Below, one piece after another: positions 24,765-39,100 of a DNA stretch of 64,000 nt (within the stretch, counting starts at the first letter, position 1; every line of letters starts with the position of its first letter). Origin of the DNA: Rhodosporidiobolus odoratus (Eukaryota > Basidiomycota > Microbotryomycetes > Sporidiobolales > Sporidiobolaceae). Made by a program: the position numbers and the translations under genes. The stretch lies in assembly GCA_034387635.1 (NCBI GenBank), contig JAOANU010000015.1, positions 186,001 through 250,000 on the forward strand, in the 5' to 3' direction. The notes under the pieces were generated by a model. The model was not told the DNA's origin and searched no databases. It saw only the letters and a program-made list of their open reading frames with translations.

Positions 24765-27700
24765 CTACCGCCCGCCCATCCCGCCGCTCAACCATTTCAA
24801 CACGCCCGACAACGACCCCCCCGTTCCTCCTCCTCCAGTACCGATCGACCCTCCGGTCCCTGCCCGACTGCCCCATCTGGCGTACAGCAACCCCATCGCC
24901 AGCGCGGCAACGGCCCCTGATGAGGTGTAGAGGTAGAACTCCTTTCGAGAGAGGGGGATGCCGAGGAGGGAAGAGGCGGATGAGCGGGAGGGTCCGTAAG
25001 GGAGGGCTGAGAGTCTGCGAGGAGGGCCATTCACAGGTCAGATCAGCTACTCGGTCATACTCGAGCAAAGAAACACCATATGAAGAAAGGAGAGGGCGAT
25101 GGCACCGCGCATGGACGAAGGAAGTGGCACGACACGATTGAAAATAAGAGGAAGGTCAAGACTCACGGTCGAATCGCAATCCGAACAACTTCATGCCACA
25201 GGTCGGCTACTTCTCCTCTTCGGGCACTAACGGCGATAGGAACGCGGAGGGATAGCTTCCGGGTGTAGGTATCGGGTTGGACTTCGTGACGCTGTTGATG
25301 AAGGCGGGAGAGGGGAGCAAGGTCAGCGGCCTGCAAGGCCAAATCTTTGCGCAGCAAAGGGACGACGAGAGGAGTAGAGGGACGAACCTGCTGCGCAAGA
25401 TCCATATCACTCTTGGTAGCTACGAACAAGGAAGGTACATCGTCCAATTTGTATTGTTGCTTTGACATGTTTCACCCATGTTAGCTCGAGCTTGACACGC
25501 AAGGAAGAAGAGGACAACGCGACGTACGCGCAAGTTCGAGACGTAGCTGAACGAATTCGTGTCGCTCGAGTCGTACACGAAAATGAGCACATCGGCCTGG
25601 TCGAGTTTCTTCTTGTTCCGCAAGACTTCATGTTCGTGGTTGGCGGCGAACTCTTGTAGCTACAAAGTAGCAGAACAGGTCAGTGATCAGTTGCGCGCCC
25701 ATCGTTCACGAGGCAAGCGAGAAGGAGCTTTAGCGAAGCAGTGACGATTACGCACGACAAGGTACCTCTCCCCACCTCCCTCCTCCACACAATTGACCAC
25801 ACTCTTGCCCTTTCCTCGTCCCTTCCCTTGAACCCCCTCGCCGCCTTTCCCGCCCATCCCATACCCGTTCCCATTCCCAAACCCAGTCCCTCCATCCCCC
25901 GCGTACTCCCCTCCCCCAAACCCCTTACCCACAAACCCTCTCAGCAACTCAGTTTTCCCACTCCCCGCCGCGCCCAACACATAGGCCAGGAAAACGTTCC
26001 TCTCGACCGGTGTGCCCTTTCGTCGCGAAGGTCGACGGGGTTTGGTGATCTGTAGAGCCGAGGTTGTCGGAAGGAGGTTGGGGGAGGGAGAGGGGGCGGA
26101 GAAGGGCAATGAAGAGGTAGAGGCGACGGGAGGGGTGGATACGAGGGAGCCGGAAGAGGCGGATGAGAAGGGGTAACCGAGGTAGGCAAGGTAGGAGAGC
26201 GTAACGCGGGGTTCGAGCAAGGTCGTCATGCTGCGCGCACGGTTTACAAGGGTTAGCCTCGTTGCAGACAAAGGGGCGCGCGAAAGAAGGTAATGGGAAC
26301 GTCAAGATCAAAGCAGGAAGCTTACGACCACATAGCCAGCCAGCCCATCAGCGTGACGGCCTCTTCCGTTCCATCACTGCTCCGTGTCATGACCGTGGTC
26401 TCTGGCCAGCCTTGCGCCGCCCAAGGGTTCCCCGGCGAGGTCGAGAAGAGATTAGAAAGTTCGGAAGGGGACAAGGCGCCGTCTCGGTCCTACGGCGAAG
26501 AGCGTCAGTTCGTAAGACGGTAACCGGCACTCTCTAGGAAATCAGGAAACAGAAAAAGGGGAAACAAGCCCACCTGGTCGAACGTTTCGAACAGTTCAGT
26601 CAAGAACTGGTACCCTCTCGGAGATAACTCTGCAGTGCAATCAGACGGTATGTCAAACCTGACGAAGCAACGAGGTAAGCTTCTCCTGTCACGAAGTGGA
26701 AGTCAGGCAGGAAAGGTAGACCAACGTACCGAGGGTACAAGAACCCTTCTCTGAGCATCAGGTCCTCCCCGTACCCGAAGCACCTCAGCGCCTTCCAAGT
26801 CGTCTCCAGCCTGCCTTTCTGCACAAAATACGTGTGCAGCGCCAACCATCCCTCCTCGTTAACCTTGCCCCTTTCGATCCCCTCTCCAGCAGTCATCTCC
26901 TCAACCACCTCTTTGACTCCCTCCAACTCTCTCGCCTGCAACGGCGCATCAAAGACCAAACGCTGAAAGTCATTCAGCTCGTCGTCGGACAGAAGTCCGT
27001 CCTTGTCGGCATCGATGAGACGGAAAATTCGAGAGAGGGCAGAGACGCAGAGGGATTTGAGGGTGTGTTGGCGTGTGTCGTAGAGGGGGGCCGTGGGGTG
27101 AAGGACGGCGTTTTGGGCGAAGAAGAAGACTTCGGAAATGTTGAGGGGGAGGAAGGCAGAGCATTCGACGCAGGTCTGTCCGGAAAAAAAGGGGGTGAGC
27201 GTGATTCAGCAAGAGTTGAGGCAACGCGAGGATAGGTGGGTGCCCGAGAGGTCATTGGGGGGCTTGAGGTTGAAAAGCAGAACGAACCTCGACCTCCTTG
27301 AACTCCTGCATGATTGGAACGATCTCTGCAGGACGATGAAGCTCACATGAGCGATGCACGAGATAATCGACGACAGGCTACAAGGTTGTACGCGAAAAGC
27401 TGACCCACCATCTTCCAACCCCTTTTCCGTAACCTGACCTTGCCTCAAGTCAATCTTGTTGCCGACCAACACGACCGGAACATTGACCCCGAGGGACCTG
27501 ATCAGCGGCAGCCAATACGTCGGGACTCGATCAAAGGTGGTCGGGTTGTCAATCGCGTCTTACGAATCGAGTAGGGCGAAGGTCAGCGCCGAGGAGGGAG
27601 AGACGGGGGAGAAGGGTTGGCAGGACGGACAGACGATTGCGACTACGTGGGCTTTGCGGATCTCGTTGACGAGGTGAGAGCGGTCTTCGGGTCGAGCTAC

Positions 27701-28041
27701 GCTGTCCTGGGCGGGTCAGCGTCGAGGGATCAGGATCGAGAAGGGAAGAGAGGAGAAAGGGAGACGGACGGGAAGTGTCGATAATGACGGTGGTGACGTC
27801 GTGTCCGGGGGTAACGCTAGGCGGAATTGTCACTTCGGGCAGGACGGTTCTCGGAGCGAGCCGAACGAAGGCTTCCCTGCGACAGGACGAGAGAAGGGGT
27901 GAGTGAGGCAAGTGGTGGTGGGGTAAAAAGGAGGAGAAGGGAGGAGAAGGGAGGAAAGAGAGCGTACTTGATCAAGGCTGAGACTATGGATGACTTTCCT
28001 ACTGCTTCATCTCCTACCATGCAGACCCTGACGTCCCTCAT
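24765..28041 (-). CDS. GEM1: Mitochondrial Rho GTPase (Miro/GEM1)
   Basis: The full Miro architecture is visible. GTPase 1 begins RVCMVGDEAVGKSSIVSALI (P-loop) and has VLVGNKIDL. EF-hand 1 is DADKDGLLSDDEL and EF-hand 2 is DRDGALSPSEL. GTPase 2 has VLGAAGSGKTELL, VYDSSDTNSF and VATKSDMDLA. The C-terminal tail anchor is SSGAVAALAMGLLYARW, followed by a Gly-rich stretch ending in a WLSGG motif. Family knowledge: an outer-mitochondrial-membrane calcium-responsive GTPase for mitochondrial inheritance and, in fungi, ER-mitochondria contact sites. GTPase 2 has a long low-complexity insertion before its P-loop (about 26040-26200). The gene is cut by many short introns. Starts of GEM1 and the L10K gene diverge 196 bases apart. 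Confidence 0.92.
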
Positions 28042-28237
28042 GATGGGCTGAAGAGGTGCGGAAGGCGTCTAAGAGGGGTCGAGAAGGGCTCGGGGCGGTT
28101 AGCGAGTGAGGGGTGAATGTAGCTCTGCGTGTGCTGTGTAGTTTGGTCGAGAGCAAGTCAGTCTATCGAGTGACTGTGACTAGTAACGAGACTTGATCGG
28201 ATCTTGCTTCCTCTCCTCCATCTCGTCTCAGTCCAAT

Positions 28238-28708
28238 ATGGCACAGGGATTCAAATCAAAGCCTCCTTCCAACCACCACAAAGCCAAATCCACCACGCAA
28301 AAGAAAGCCCAACCCAAAGATCCAAAGAAAGGTCGTAAGTCCTCATCTCACACTCTTCATCTAACTTGAAACTGGCACAACCCTCGTTGACCTCGTGCCC
28401 TACACACAGAACGCGCAATCCCACCCAAAAAGGCTGCACTGGTCTCTCAAGCCAACGTCAAACGCGTGCGCCACCCTTTCCTCTCTCTCTCTTTCTCTCT
28501 CTCTCTCTTTCCCTCTCTCTCTCTTTGCTTCCCCTCGAGCTCACCTTGAATCGCTATTTCCTCTCTTGTTCAGAACCATACCTCCTCGCACGCTTCTTCC
28601 CTCGAAAAGGACATTGCCGCCCGCGCCCTCGCCCACGGAAAGCTTACCGTCATGAGGCCCTCCGCTGAAGAAGCAAAGGCCAAGGCCGACCAGAAGGAAA
28701 AGAAGTAG
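28238..28708 (+). CDS. Small basic L10K/UPF0390 (DUF2462) protein
   Basis: Three exons join in phase. The protein begins MAQGFKSKPPSNHHKAKST, contains RAIPPKKAALVSQANVKR and ends in a Lys/Glu/Ala helix (AKAKADQKEKK), the pattern of the short, lysine-rich L10K (Leydig cell tumour 10 kDa homologue) family, usually about 90-100 residues. Function is poorly known, with nucleolar or RNA-linked roles suggested for the family. The second intron contains a (CT)n-rich tract at about 28480-28525. Confidence 0.75.
28478..28526 (+). repeat. CT-rich microsatellite in intron
   Basis: CTCTCTCT blocks interrupted by TTT and CCC form an extended polypyrimidine tract within intron 2 of the L10K gene, upstream of its TTCAG acceptor. 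Confidence 0.8.
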
Positions 28709-29211
28709 AAGACCGGGCTGCGGTTGGACGACGGTCGGAGGAGGTTTTCGACTTAGGGTTGTTGTACGAGTATCCTCTCTCTTGTTGTGTTAGTATCAGG
28801 CATGAGCCCCTGCAACAGACGGAATGGGATTCGAGCATCAAACTGGGAGCGGCTCGATGGTGATTCTGTCCCTTCTGCCACACTCTTGGCTCAGGCCTTT
28901 CCCTGCAGGAGATCGCTCGCTTGCTGGCCTCTACTAACCTGGGGGGCCGTTGCTGTTCTGCGCCAGGCGGACCCTCCACAATCGACGTCGAACGCAGTAA
29001 AAAAAAACAGGATAGGAACGATGCTACAGTAACGCGTTGCAGAGTGCGGCTGTACAAGAGTAGTTGCGAGAAAGATTGCAAGAGAAGTGCGAAGAGACGA
29101 CGCGACCGCACGCAGGCGAACATGGAAAGTAGAACTCGAGACTGAGAATCAATTAGCCAACTATCAAAGTGTCTATACGTCTGGCACCAGGCCATCCGAG
29201 TCCGCCCGCTT
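28709..29211. other. Convergent intergenic region
   Basis: About 500 bases separate the stops of the L10K gene (plus) and the chitinase (minus). A short poly-A run lies near 29000. No gene was recognised. Confidence 0.45.
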
Positions 29212-31393
<2,182 letters not shown>

Positions 31394-31675
31394 GCACAGT
31401 CAGCCAAAGTGTGCGGCAAGAGAAAAAGAGAAGCCCCGCCCCCACTTCACAGTACTCTCAGTGAATCGGCCTCTGTACGCTTGCTCAACAGCACTTTATA
31501 CACTAGACGACTCACTACCCTGTACAGAGGGCTCACATCTACCTACCACGACTTGCACCAGCCTATCCCGATCAGTTCTCGCTTTTCCTGCTTCGTCTAC
31601 CATCTTCATCTATAAATCCGTTTCGTTCCCTCTTCACGCCGCCTAAGCGCTCGCAACTTCGACAACTGGGATCAT
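31394..31675. promoter_or_regulatory. Shared divergent promoter region
   Basis: About 280 bases lie between the chitinase start (minus) and the first PITH gene start (plus). Both transcription start regions must fall here. Confidence 0.45.
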
Positions 31676-32659
31676 ATGGCACCCACTCACCCACCCGGCT
31701 GCCAATGCGGCGACCCAGACGCCCACGTCATCCTCCAAGGCCAACTCTCCTTCCTGTACCCTTACATCGACCGAGATCAGGTCGTCGCCCTCAACGCAGA
31801 AGAGGGAAAACAGGCCAAACTGCTCATCCGCCCTTGGGATGACCGGGATCAGCAAGACGAGTACTTGGAGAGCGATGCAGATGAGCAGTTGATCGTCCAG
31901 GTGCCGTTTACCGGCAGCGTCAAACGTACGCGGAGCTTCCATCTCCTGTCTTTCGACCCCGCCGACTGGGCTGACACTTGCCACACTAGTGCGGTCTATA
32001 CTCATCAAGGCTGGGCCGGCGGGCTTCACACCCGACAAGCTCAAAGTGGTCCGTTGCCTTCTTTTCCGTCCGTCCTAGCCTCAGCCGTCTGACACTCCCA
32101 TCGGATCCCTAGTACGCGAATCAGAAGCTCGACTTTGACGAAGCGACTTCTCTCGAGGTCACTCAGGAGTTTGAAGTAGCGGTAACGAGAGAGGTTATCG
32201 AGTTCGCCGTCCGGTACGTTACTCCTCTGCTCCTTCTTCCTCACCACCATGTCCTTCGCTGTATCCGCACACAAGCCCCCTCGGATAATCAGATCCCAAC
32301 CTCACTGACTCTGCCCTATTGTCCCACTCCTATACACCCTGCAGTCCAGCCAAATTCCCCACCGTCACCTCCCTAACTCTCTTCTTCCCCTCAAACCACG
32401 GCGAAGACACGACCCGCATCTCCTTCCTCGGCTTCAAGGGGGAGTATTCCCCACTGACTGTGCGTTCCCGCCCTCCCCTTCACCCCCTCCCTCCCTCCAG
32501 TGCCCTCACGACGTTCTTTACTAGTTACTAATCTCAGTCAATCGGGGTTAATTGGCACAGCGAGATCCGATCATAACAGTGTATGAAGCCCAAGCCAATC
32601 CGGCGGATCACAAGAAGGTGCCTGGGTTGGATGCCATGGCCGGGTCGAGAATTGGTTGA
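31676..32659 (+). CDS. PITH-domain protein (PITHD1-like)
   Basis: Several short exons give a small protein that begins with a Cys/His-rich MAPTHPPGCQCGDPDAH. The PITH domain (proteasome-interacting thioredoxin type) shows SDADEQLIVQVPFTGSVK, LRSILIKAGPAGFTPDKLKV, FPTVTSLTLFFPSN and RISFLGFKGEYSPL. The end is ITVYEAQANPADHKKVPG, the conserved ANPADH tail of PITHD1/TXNL1 proteins. There is no thioredoxin domain, so it resembles PITHD1 rather than TXNL1. Family members associate with the 26S proteasome. A second PITH gene lies at 34708-35734. Confidence 0.88.
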
Positions 32660-32818
32660 GAACGGTGATGGAGGACGAGGAAGGAAAGATGAAAAACCTA
32701 AAACCTGTAGCATAGCACCACTCGCATTCGTATCCCCGACCGACTCGACGACTCGACGACTGAACCGACGAAGGAGACTCGGAGAGTCGCGAGGAATAAT
32801 TCCGCAGGCAAAGGATGC

Positions 32819-32841
32819 AAGGCAAGGCAAGGCAAGGCAGT
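32819..32841 (+). repeat. AAGGC short tandem repeat
   Basis: About four copies of GGCAA lie in the short 3' space between the PITH gene and the methyltransferase. Confidence 0.7.
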
Positions 32842-32902
32842 GCGAGTGTGAATCTAAATCTCTTCTTCTCCGCAACGTCTATCACTGAGCCCCGGAACCT
32901 TC

Positions 32903-34366
32903 TCACTCCCTATCCCCTTCCTCTCCTCCCCCTATCCCCCCCACCACCACCCCATCCCAAAGCACCTCACTCCTCCAAACCCTCAACCTAACCCTCTCAA
33001 TCACAATCTCATGCCCATCTCCCACGTCATATGCATGATGACCCATCTTCTTTGTGTTTTGCATCGAGTTCGAGTTCGAGGATGCGGTGAGGCTGTCGTC
33101 GGCGGGTCGCCAGGTTTGGGGGGTCCAACGGCGGAAGGACCAGGTTGGTTTGATCTGATCATCAACGTTTGGCAACAACGAGAAAAATGGGGATAGGCGA
33201 CGTTGAAAAGTAGGAAGAAAACAGAATCATCGTGAGCAATTCATGTCACGAACAAGCGAAGCAGACAAAGGCAAAGGCAAGGGGTAGGAAAATTGACGAC
33301 TTACGTCCGGTTTTTTATGAGGTGCCACAACGACCAACCATTTCGCCCGTTTCGCCAATTCAGTCAAGAGGGCCCAGAGTTCACTGGTGGATTCGACGAG
33401 GTGAAGGGCGAACGAGATGATGACTAGGTCGTAGACGTTCTCCTCCTCCTCCTCCCCTTGCTCGTCGACGGCGGCGAGAACGACGTTGCTGTCTGTTGCT
33501 GCGCTTGGGGTCGGGATCGGTGAGGATGACGAGGTGACAGCTGGAGAAGAAGGCGGCGGCGGCGGTAACAACCCATTCGCGACATCCGCAAAACTAATCT
33601 CGAGACAAGGCAACCCGGTCCTCTGTAAATAAGCTGGTGAAGTGAATGGATCGGCCGCCGTGATACTCATTTTTGGTCTTGAAGCTGCAGAAGCTTGGGA
33701 GGAGAGAGAGAGGGGCGCCGAGGAAGGGGAGGGGCGGGAGACGGGTTGACGGGTGCTTGACTGGGCGGAAGAAGATGAGGGGGGAAGGAAGGGCGGTCGG
33801 GTTCGAGAGAGGGAGGTCGGCAGGAAGGGCTGTCGAGGTTGGATGGGGAGTCGCGGAGTGGGAATCGAGGTTGGTGGGACAGGCACGGGAGAGGTATTTG
33901 AGGGGGAACTGGCGGAAGGGGTTGGAGCAGGCGGAGGATGGGACACAGGAGCAGCGGAGGGCCAACGAGACGCGTGCCAATCTTGTAGTGCCTGCCAGGG
34001 AGACATGTCAGTCAGCGGGAACCGATTAAGCGCGGCGGCTGCAAACGCGAGAAAAGAGCAGGGGGAACAGACAACGACGAACGATGGTTGCCTCGCCCGA
34101 ACCCGCTGCCAAGTCTAGTACACGCATTCTCTTGGGCATCTCCTTGACGGTATACTGATCCATGAACTGAGCAAGAACCTTTTTCAAGCCAAGGAAATGA
34201 GGATTCCGATCTGTTTGTTCCTCGAGCCGCAAGAGGTCAACAAGCTGGATGTCGCTAGTCGGGATTTTGGGGTGGACGTACACGACTCCTGTACCATCTT
34301 GTAGTATTCGGACACGCCGTGGGTGCCGTAGTTCTCCCTCATCGAGTGGGAGAGGTTGTTGGACAT
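32903..34366 (-). CDS. Putative class I SAM-dependent methyltransferase
   Basis: The start at 34366 gives MSNNLSHSMRENYGTHGVSE; splicing joins MVQESYRNPHFLGLKKVLA. RVLDLAAGSGEAT is motif I of a Rossmann methyltransferase. A long Pro/Ser-rich insertion follows, then LEISFADV and YDLVIISFALHLVESTSELW and WLVVVAPHKKP, which act as the later motifs. The last exon is TWSFRRWTPQTW to a short tail. The pattern matches a conserved fungal uncharacterised methyltransferase-like family; the substrate is unknown. It sits between two PITH-domain genes. Confidence 0.7.
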
Positions 34367-34707
34367 GTTGAGAGGAGATTAGGCAAGGTGCAGGGTAGTC
34401 AAACGACCGTGAATGCCTGCGGGTTAACGAGGACGTGAGTCACGGTGACTAGCATGCATGAAAGGGGACGCACGAAATTGTCGAGTCCTGGTATAGAACT
34501 GCGAAGAGCCCGGAACGGAAAAGAGGGGAAGACCACGCGGGCGGTCGAGACTCGGTACAGAGGTAGTGAACTAGATGCAAGTACTAGTGTCGTTTCCGAG
34601 TAAGTGGATTAGGCAGCGAGTAGGCGACAAGATGAGGTCAAGAAGCTAAAAGATGGAGTTCTCATCTGTTTTACAACTCTGCTGACCTCGTACATCATTT
34701 AGACGGA
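34367..34707. promoter_or_regulatory. Divergent intergenic promoter region
   Basis: About 340 bases separate the methyltransferase start (minus) from the second PITH gene start (plus). No element beyond probable promoters was seen. Confidence 0.4.
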
Positions 34708-35734
34708 ATGAACTGCGCTGAAGACCTCACTAGCGTAGATCTCAATACACTCGCACCCCAGTCTCACCTGTCGAGCGCCGTCTCGACCACCTCAACCTCA
34801 CTCTTTCCCCTCATCGACTTTCCCCGATCTCATGCCCTCAACGTCGACTTGTCTTTGCTGCCACCGGGAGAGTCGCAACCGCTGAAGAGACTACTCAGAC
34901 CTCTAGATAGCAAGGATACGGTCAAGGGGAACGACGAGATCGTTGGAACCGCTGATGAGGCGTCCGAGGGTGGGAACTGGACCGGAGGTGCCCTCGAGAG
35001 TCAGGAAGGGGATGACGAGCTGCTTATACATGTGAGGTGCTCCTCTGCTGATCTTACTGCCGACCTATTGCATTACTGACGATTCTTGCCTTTCTTCTTC
35101 CTCGTCCCTCGAAGGTTCGATTCTCAGAACTCGTTCGCATCAAGCAGGTCCATTCCACTGCTACTTTTCCTTTAAACTCCTGACCCTTCTGCCGTCCGCA
35201 GATCAATCCTGATTGGCACCGGCGGCGGACGGCTCGCCACCTCCCCTCGCGTATGCAAAGCCTGGGTGAATCGGGCCGGGGTAACGTTTGATGAGGCGGA
35301 GAGTGTCAAACCAGAGCAGGAATGGGAACTGCTCGAGAGTGAAGGAGGTGGCAGGGGCTCGGTAGAGTACCCGGTTAGGATCGCCAAGTTTGCCAACGTG
35401 AGCGAGGTGACGCTGTACCTGGTGAGTTTCCTTTCCTCTTCTTCCCATGGTGATCTACTGGACCCTGAGCGTGATTTGATTGCCTATATATCATAGGGGA
35501 ACGCTCGGGGTGACCAGTCTCGACTGTACTACCTCGGGTTCTTGGGCGAGAGTCGGCAGCTGAAGAAAGAACCGGGTGACCCGATGATGAGTAAGCCCAG
35601 TCTCTGTTCTCAAGTGTCTTGTTCTCGCTAAGTTGTGTTGCAATCTCGTAGTCGGAGCCGAGAATGCAGCGTCAAATATGCTTGACGGCGTCAAGGAAGA
35701 AAAGAGGGGAATGTCGTCCACTTCAGCACGGTAG
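34708..35734 (+). CDS. Second PITH-domain protein
   Basis: Five or more exons. The N-terminus has FPRSHALNVDLSLLPPGE, equivalent to the conserved NE-containing PITH entry. ELLIHVRFSELVRIK, SILIGTGGGRLATSPRVCKAW, VEYPVRIAKFANVSEVTLYL, and LYYLGFLGESRQLKKEPGDP follow as the PITH core. The end (IGAENAASNMLDGVKEEKRG) differs from the ANPADH tail of the first PITH protein. There is no thioredoxin domain or CxxC active site. The two PITH proteins are clearly diverged rather than recent copies. Confidence 0.8.
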
Positions 35735-36121
35735 TCCCCTTTTCCGCCCGCCTTGCGTGTCTTTCGCCTCTCCCTTCCACTCTCGCCTGGCAGTAGTGTG
35801 TGCGTGCCTCTGTTGTGCTCTTGTCGTTGTTGCATATACTCCACCTATCGCATTGCGACTTGTTTCGCTCGGACCTCTTTTCTTCCTCCTGTTTGATCGT
35901 CTCGGATCCTATTGCGCCCACCTGATCCGCCAACTCTGCGTGCTTCAGGTGCTGCTTTACCTCTTGGACTACCTGTGGCCAGTAGCTTCTCGTGTGAGTC
36001 CAGTAGACTCCAGCGTCTGATCTGATCCCGCTCGCACCTCTCTTCCCCATCATCTTCTCCCCCCACATCACCTTTTAATTCTTTCTCAGTTACTCTAACT
36101 CATTGCAGGTCAGCAATCAAG
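35735..36121. other. Short intergenic region
   Basis: About 390 bases lie between two plus-strand genes, holding the 3' end of the PITH gene and the promoter of the sorting nexin. The sequence near 36050-36110 is pyrimidine-rich. Confidence 0.45.
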
Positions 36122-39100
36122 ATGCCCTTCCGTATGCCACCCCCCTCGCAGCAGTCAGCTTCGCTCTCCCCCGCCTCTCCCACCTCACCACCAACGATGT
36201 CCAACGGCACTCTGAGACTTCCCGCTCCCCCTCCCCCGCCAAAACCCCTACACCTCACTATGAAATCCGTCAGAGGTCTCGCCGCCGCTTTCGAAAGTGG
36301 TACAGTTCGAGGTGGAGGAGACGACGACGAGGTAGAAGGAGAGCAGGGAAATGGGATGGAGAGGAGTACAAAGAGTAAGAGGGGACTTAGGCCGGGTATG
36401 CCGAGGTGGAGCGTGGCTGTCGATGCACAGGAAGACGTGGGAGAGGATGAGCAAGATGGAGGAGGAACGATCAAGCCCGGTGCGGCTCCGAGGCTGGAAA
36501 ATGACGAAGGGGAGGAGCAGGAACGACGGGAGGCGCACGCAGCGGTATCTGCGTTGGCGGCTCTCTTTCCCGATGTCGGAACGCCTTCGTCACAGCCCGA
36601 TGAAACTCCGCCAGCGGTCGCGAAGGAGCAAGTCAGGGAGTCGAGCGAATCGACCACCACAGCCAGCGAGGGCGGGAGCGGGATCTACTGCACCCCCATC
36701 GGGACGCTGCGACTCCCTCCGGGTTCTATGCTGGAGGCACGGCTCGACAAGCGGGCTTCGACGATCAAGGTGAGGGGGAAAGACGGACGCTTGAGCATCT
36801 ACTTTGATGCGAAGCAACCCAACCCATTCCTCCCTCCCTCGACTCCTCCTGCATCAGTACGACCCGCGTCGCCGGCTTCTCCATCGCCCTCACCTGACAC
36901 ACCAGCTGCTACTTCTCCTGCGCCGTCCGATCTTCCCGACGAAGAGCTGCTGCTCCCCCTCCCCACTACCGCCTCTCCCGCCGTCACTCTCCACCCCTTC
37001 ACCGGCGAACCCTCCTTCGGCGAGCTCACCTTCTCTGGCGGTGTCGCTCTGAGGATTGAAGTCGAGGACCTTGGAGGAGGATGGAGCTTGGGTTTTATTG
37101 AGAGTGAGGGCGAAGAGGCGAGGGGGTTGGTGCCGAGAGGGTGGTATGCGGTTCGTCAGCTCTCATCTCATCCCTCCGACTTCCACGCACAACAAACTCG
37201 ACCATGCGGGTCTGTCGAGTCCTTGTAGGTGGCTGACATCGTTTTCGTCTCATGTTTCGGGCAGTATGTTGATCTCCCCAAGCCTGCTACTCATTTGCCT
37301 TCTCCTTCTACCTCACCTACGCCAGCTTCCCCTGACTCACCTCCTCCAGCGCACAATGCCCTTGCTACCGTGTCTCCTCTTGAGGTTGAAACCCCGGCGG
37401 AAGAGACCAGGGTCCCTGAGCCCGCCCCGCTCGACGAGCCCGGAAACGCACAGGTCGCTGGTGTGCCCCATATCGGGTCTCGCGCCTCCCTCGCCGAGTC
37501 TGTGCCAGAAGACCCGCCTCTCTCGTCTACTCCTGAGACGACACCCGCAGCTGTCCAGGTCAGTATCGGGTCTCCCCCTCGAACCGCTTCCCCTTCTCTC
37601 GCGCCTCCCGCTATACCGGTCCACGAAGATTCAGCGTCCTATCCAATCCGCTCAATAGGTCGACACGTCGTTGTCAGCGGGATCGAGTTTGAACCGATTC
37701 CGGGCACGCCGACGGAGGAAATGGATCAGAAGGATGTGGAGTTGAGCGTGGACGAGCTGTTGCGGCGGGAGGAGCAGGCGACGAGTAGAGCGAACGCGGA
37801 GGGGGCGATGAACGCGAGCGAGGCGGAGGGAGGGCGAGCGAAGGCGGAGGAGACGCCGGCAGACGACCTTCTCAATCCGGCGACCCCGCCTCACGCTGGT
37901 CAACATGAGGCTCCTTCTTCGCCTTTAAAGGCACCGCCCGCTGATGTCGGACACACTGTTCCGCCTCGCCCGGCTCCCGTGTCCAGCTCTCTCCTGTTCC
38001 GCCTCGGCCTTTCCTCCACCCCTTCCTCTTCTTTTTCGCTCTCGCTCCCCTTGCCTCTACCAGGTCGCTCTACCATTCCCGGCGCCTCAGTACTCGCCGC
38101 CACACACGAGATTACACCGAAGAAGCGACGCTTGCCCCGGCTGGAAGACGAGGCTAAGCCAGAGGGTAGGGGCAAGGAGGTGGTGATGCAGTGGGTGGAG
38201 GAAGGGGATGAGGAGGACGATAGGGTGGAAGAGCTAAAGAGTGAGACAGGTAAGAGTGGAGGACTACAGGTCTGGGAAAACGAGGCAAGCTCATTCTCCC
38301 CTCTTCCCCACCCACGACTGCTCGAAGTTGCTGACCCTTTCAGTGTGTCAGGCCGGACCCGCCTGGCGTCCACTCTCTGAGCCTTTCGTTGTACACATAC
38401 ATTCACCGTGCAAGCAGTCGCCAATGAACGCCTCACCCTTCACGACCTACACCCTCACAACCGTTTTCTCTCCCTCCCTCTCCTCCTCCTCCTCCTCCTC
38501 CTCCTCATCATCATCAGAATCTCCCTCCCTGAGCGTCAGCCGTCGCTTCTCGCACTTCACCGCCCTCCATTCCCTCTTTTCTGCACGCTTTCTCAGCCCA
38601 CTGATTTATTTGCCTCCGTTATCCCCTAAAGCGTTCGGGAACGGACGATTTAGCGAGACGTTCGTCGAGCAACGAAGGAGAGACTTGGAGAGATGGCTAG
38701 GGAAGGTCGGGAGACATCCGGTCCTTGGGGAGAGCGAGGAACTGAGGGGGTTTTTGGCGATCGAGGGGGAGAAGGTGCGTCAAGGTGGCGTTCTCTCCGT
38801 TCTATTCGTTGCTCAGCGTAGAGACGAGCGGTAATTGAGTAAGCGAGCTTGAATGCACAGGAACTTTTGATACACCTTCATGCTGTCCCTGTCTCTCCGC
38901 CGCCGGCGCCTGTCCCGCTCTTCCCGGCACGCGTTTTCCACCCTTCCTTCAACGTCGACCTGGACGAAGCGGAGGAGCTAGGAGAAAAGTTCGAGCGATA
39001 CTGCCGCGCTGTAGAGTTGGGCGGTGGGTGGAGGGAGGTAGAACAGGGAATTGCGAGAGGGAGGGAAGGGCAAAGAAGTGTGTCGCCGGCTTCCCTTTCC

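Noticed and set aside
28480..28525. CT repeat as a possible regulatory RNA or CRISPR-like array
   Set aside because: It is a simple intronic polypyrimidine microsatellite without spacers or defined repeat units.
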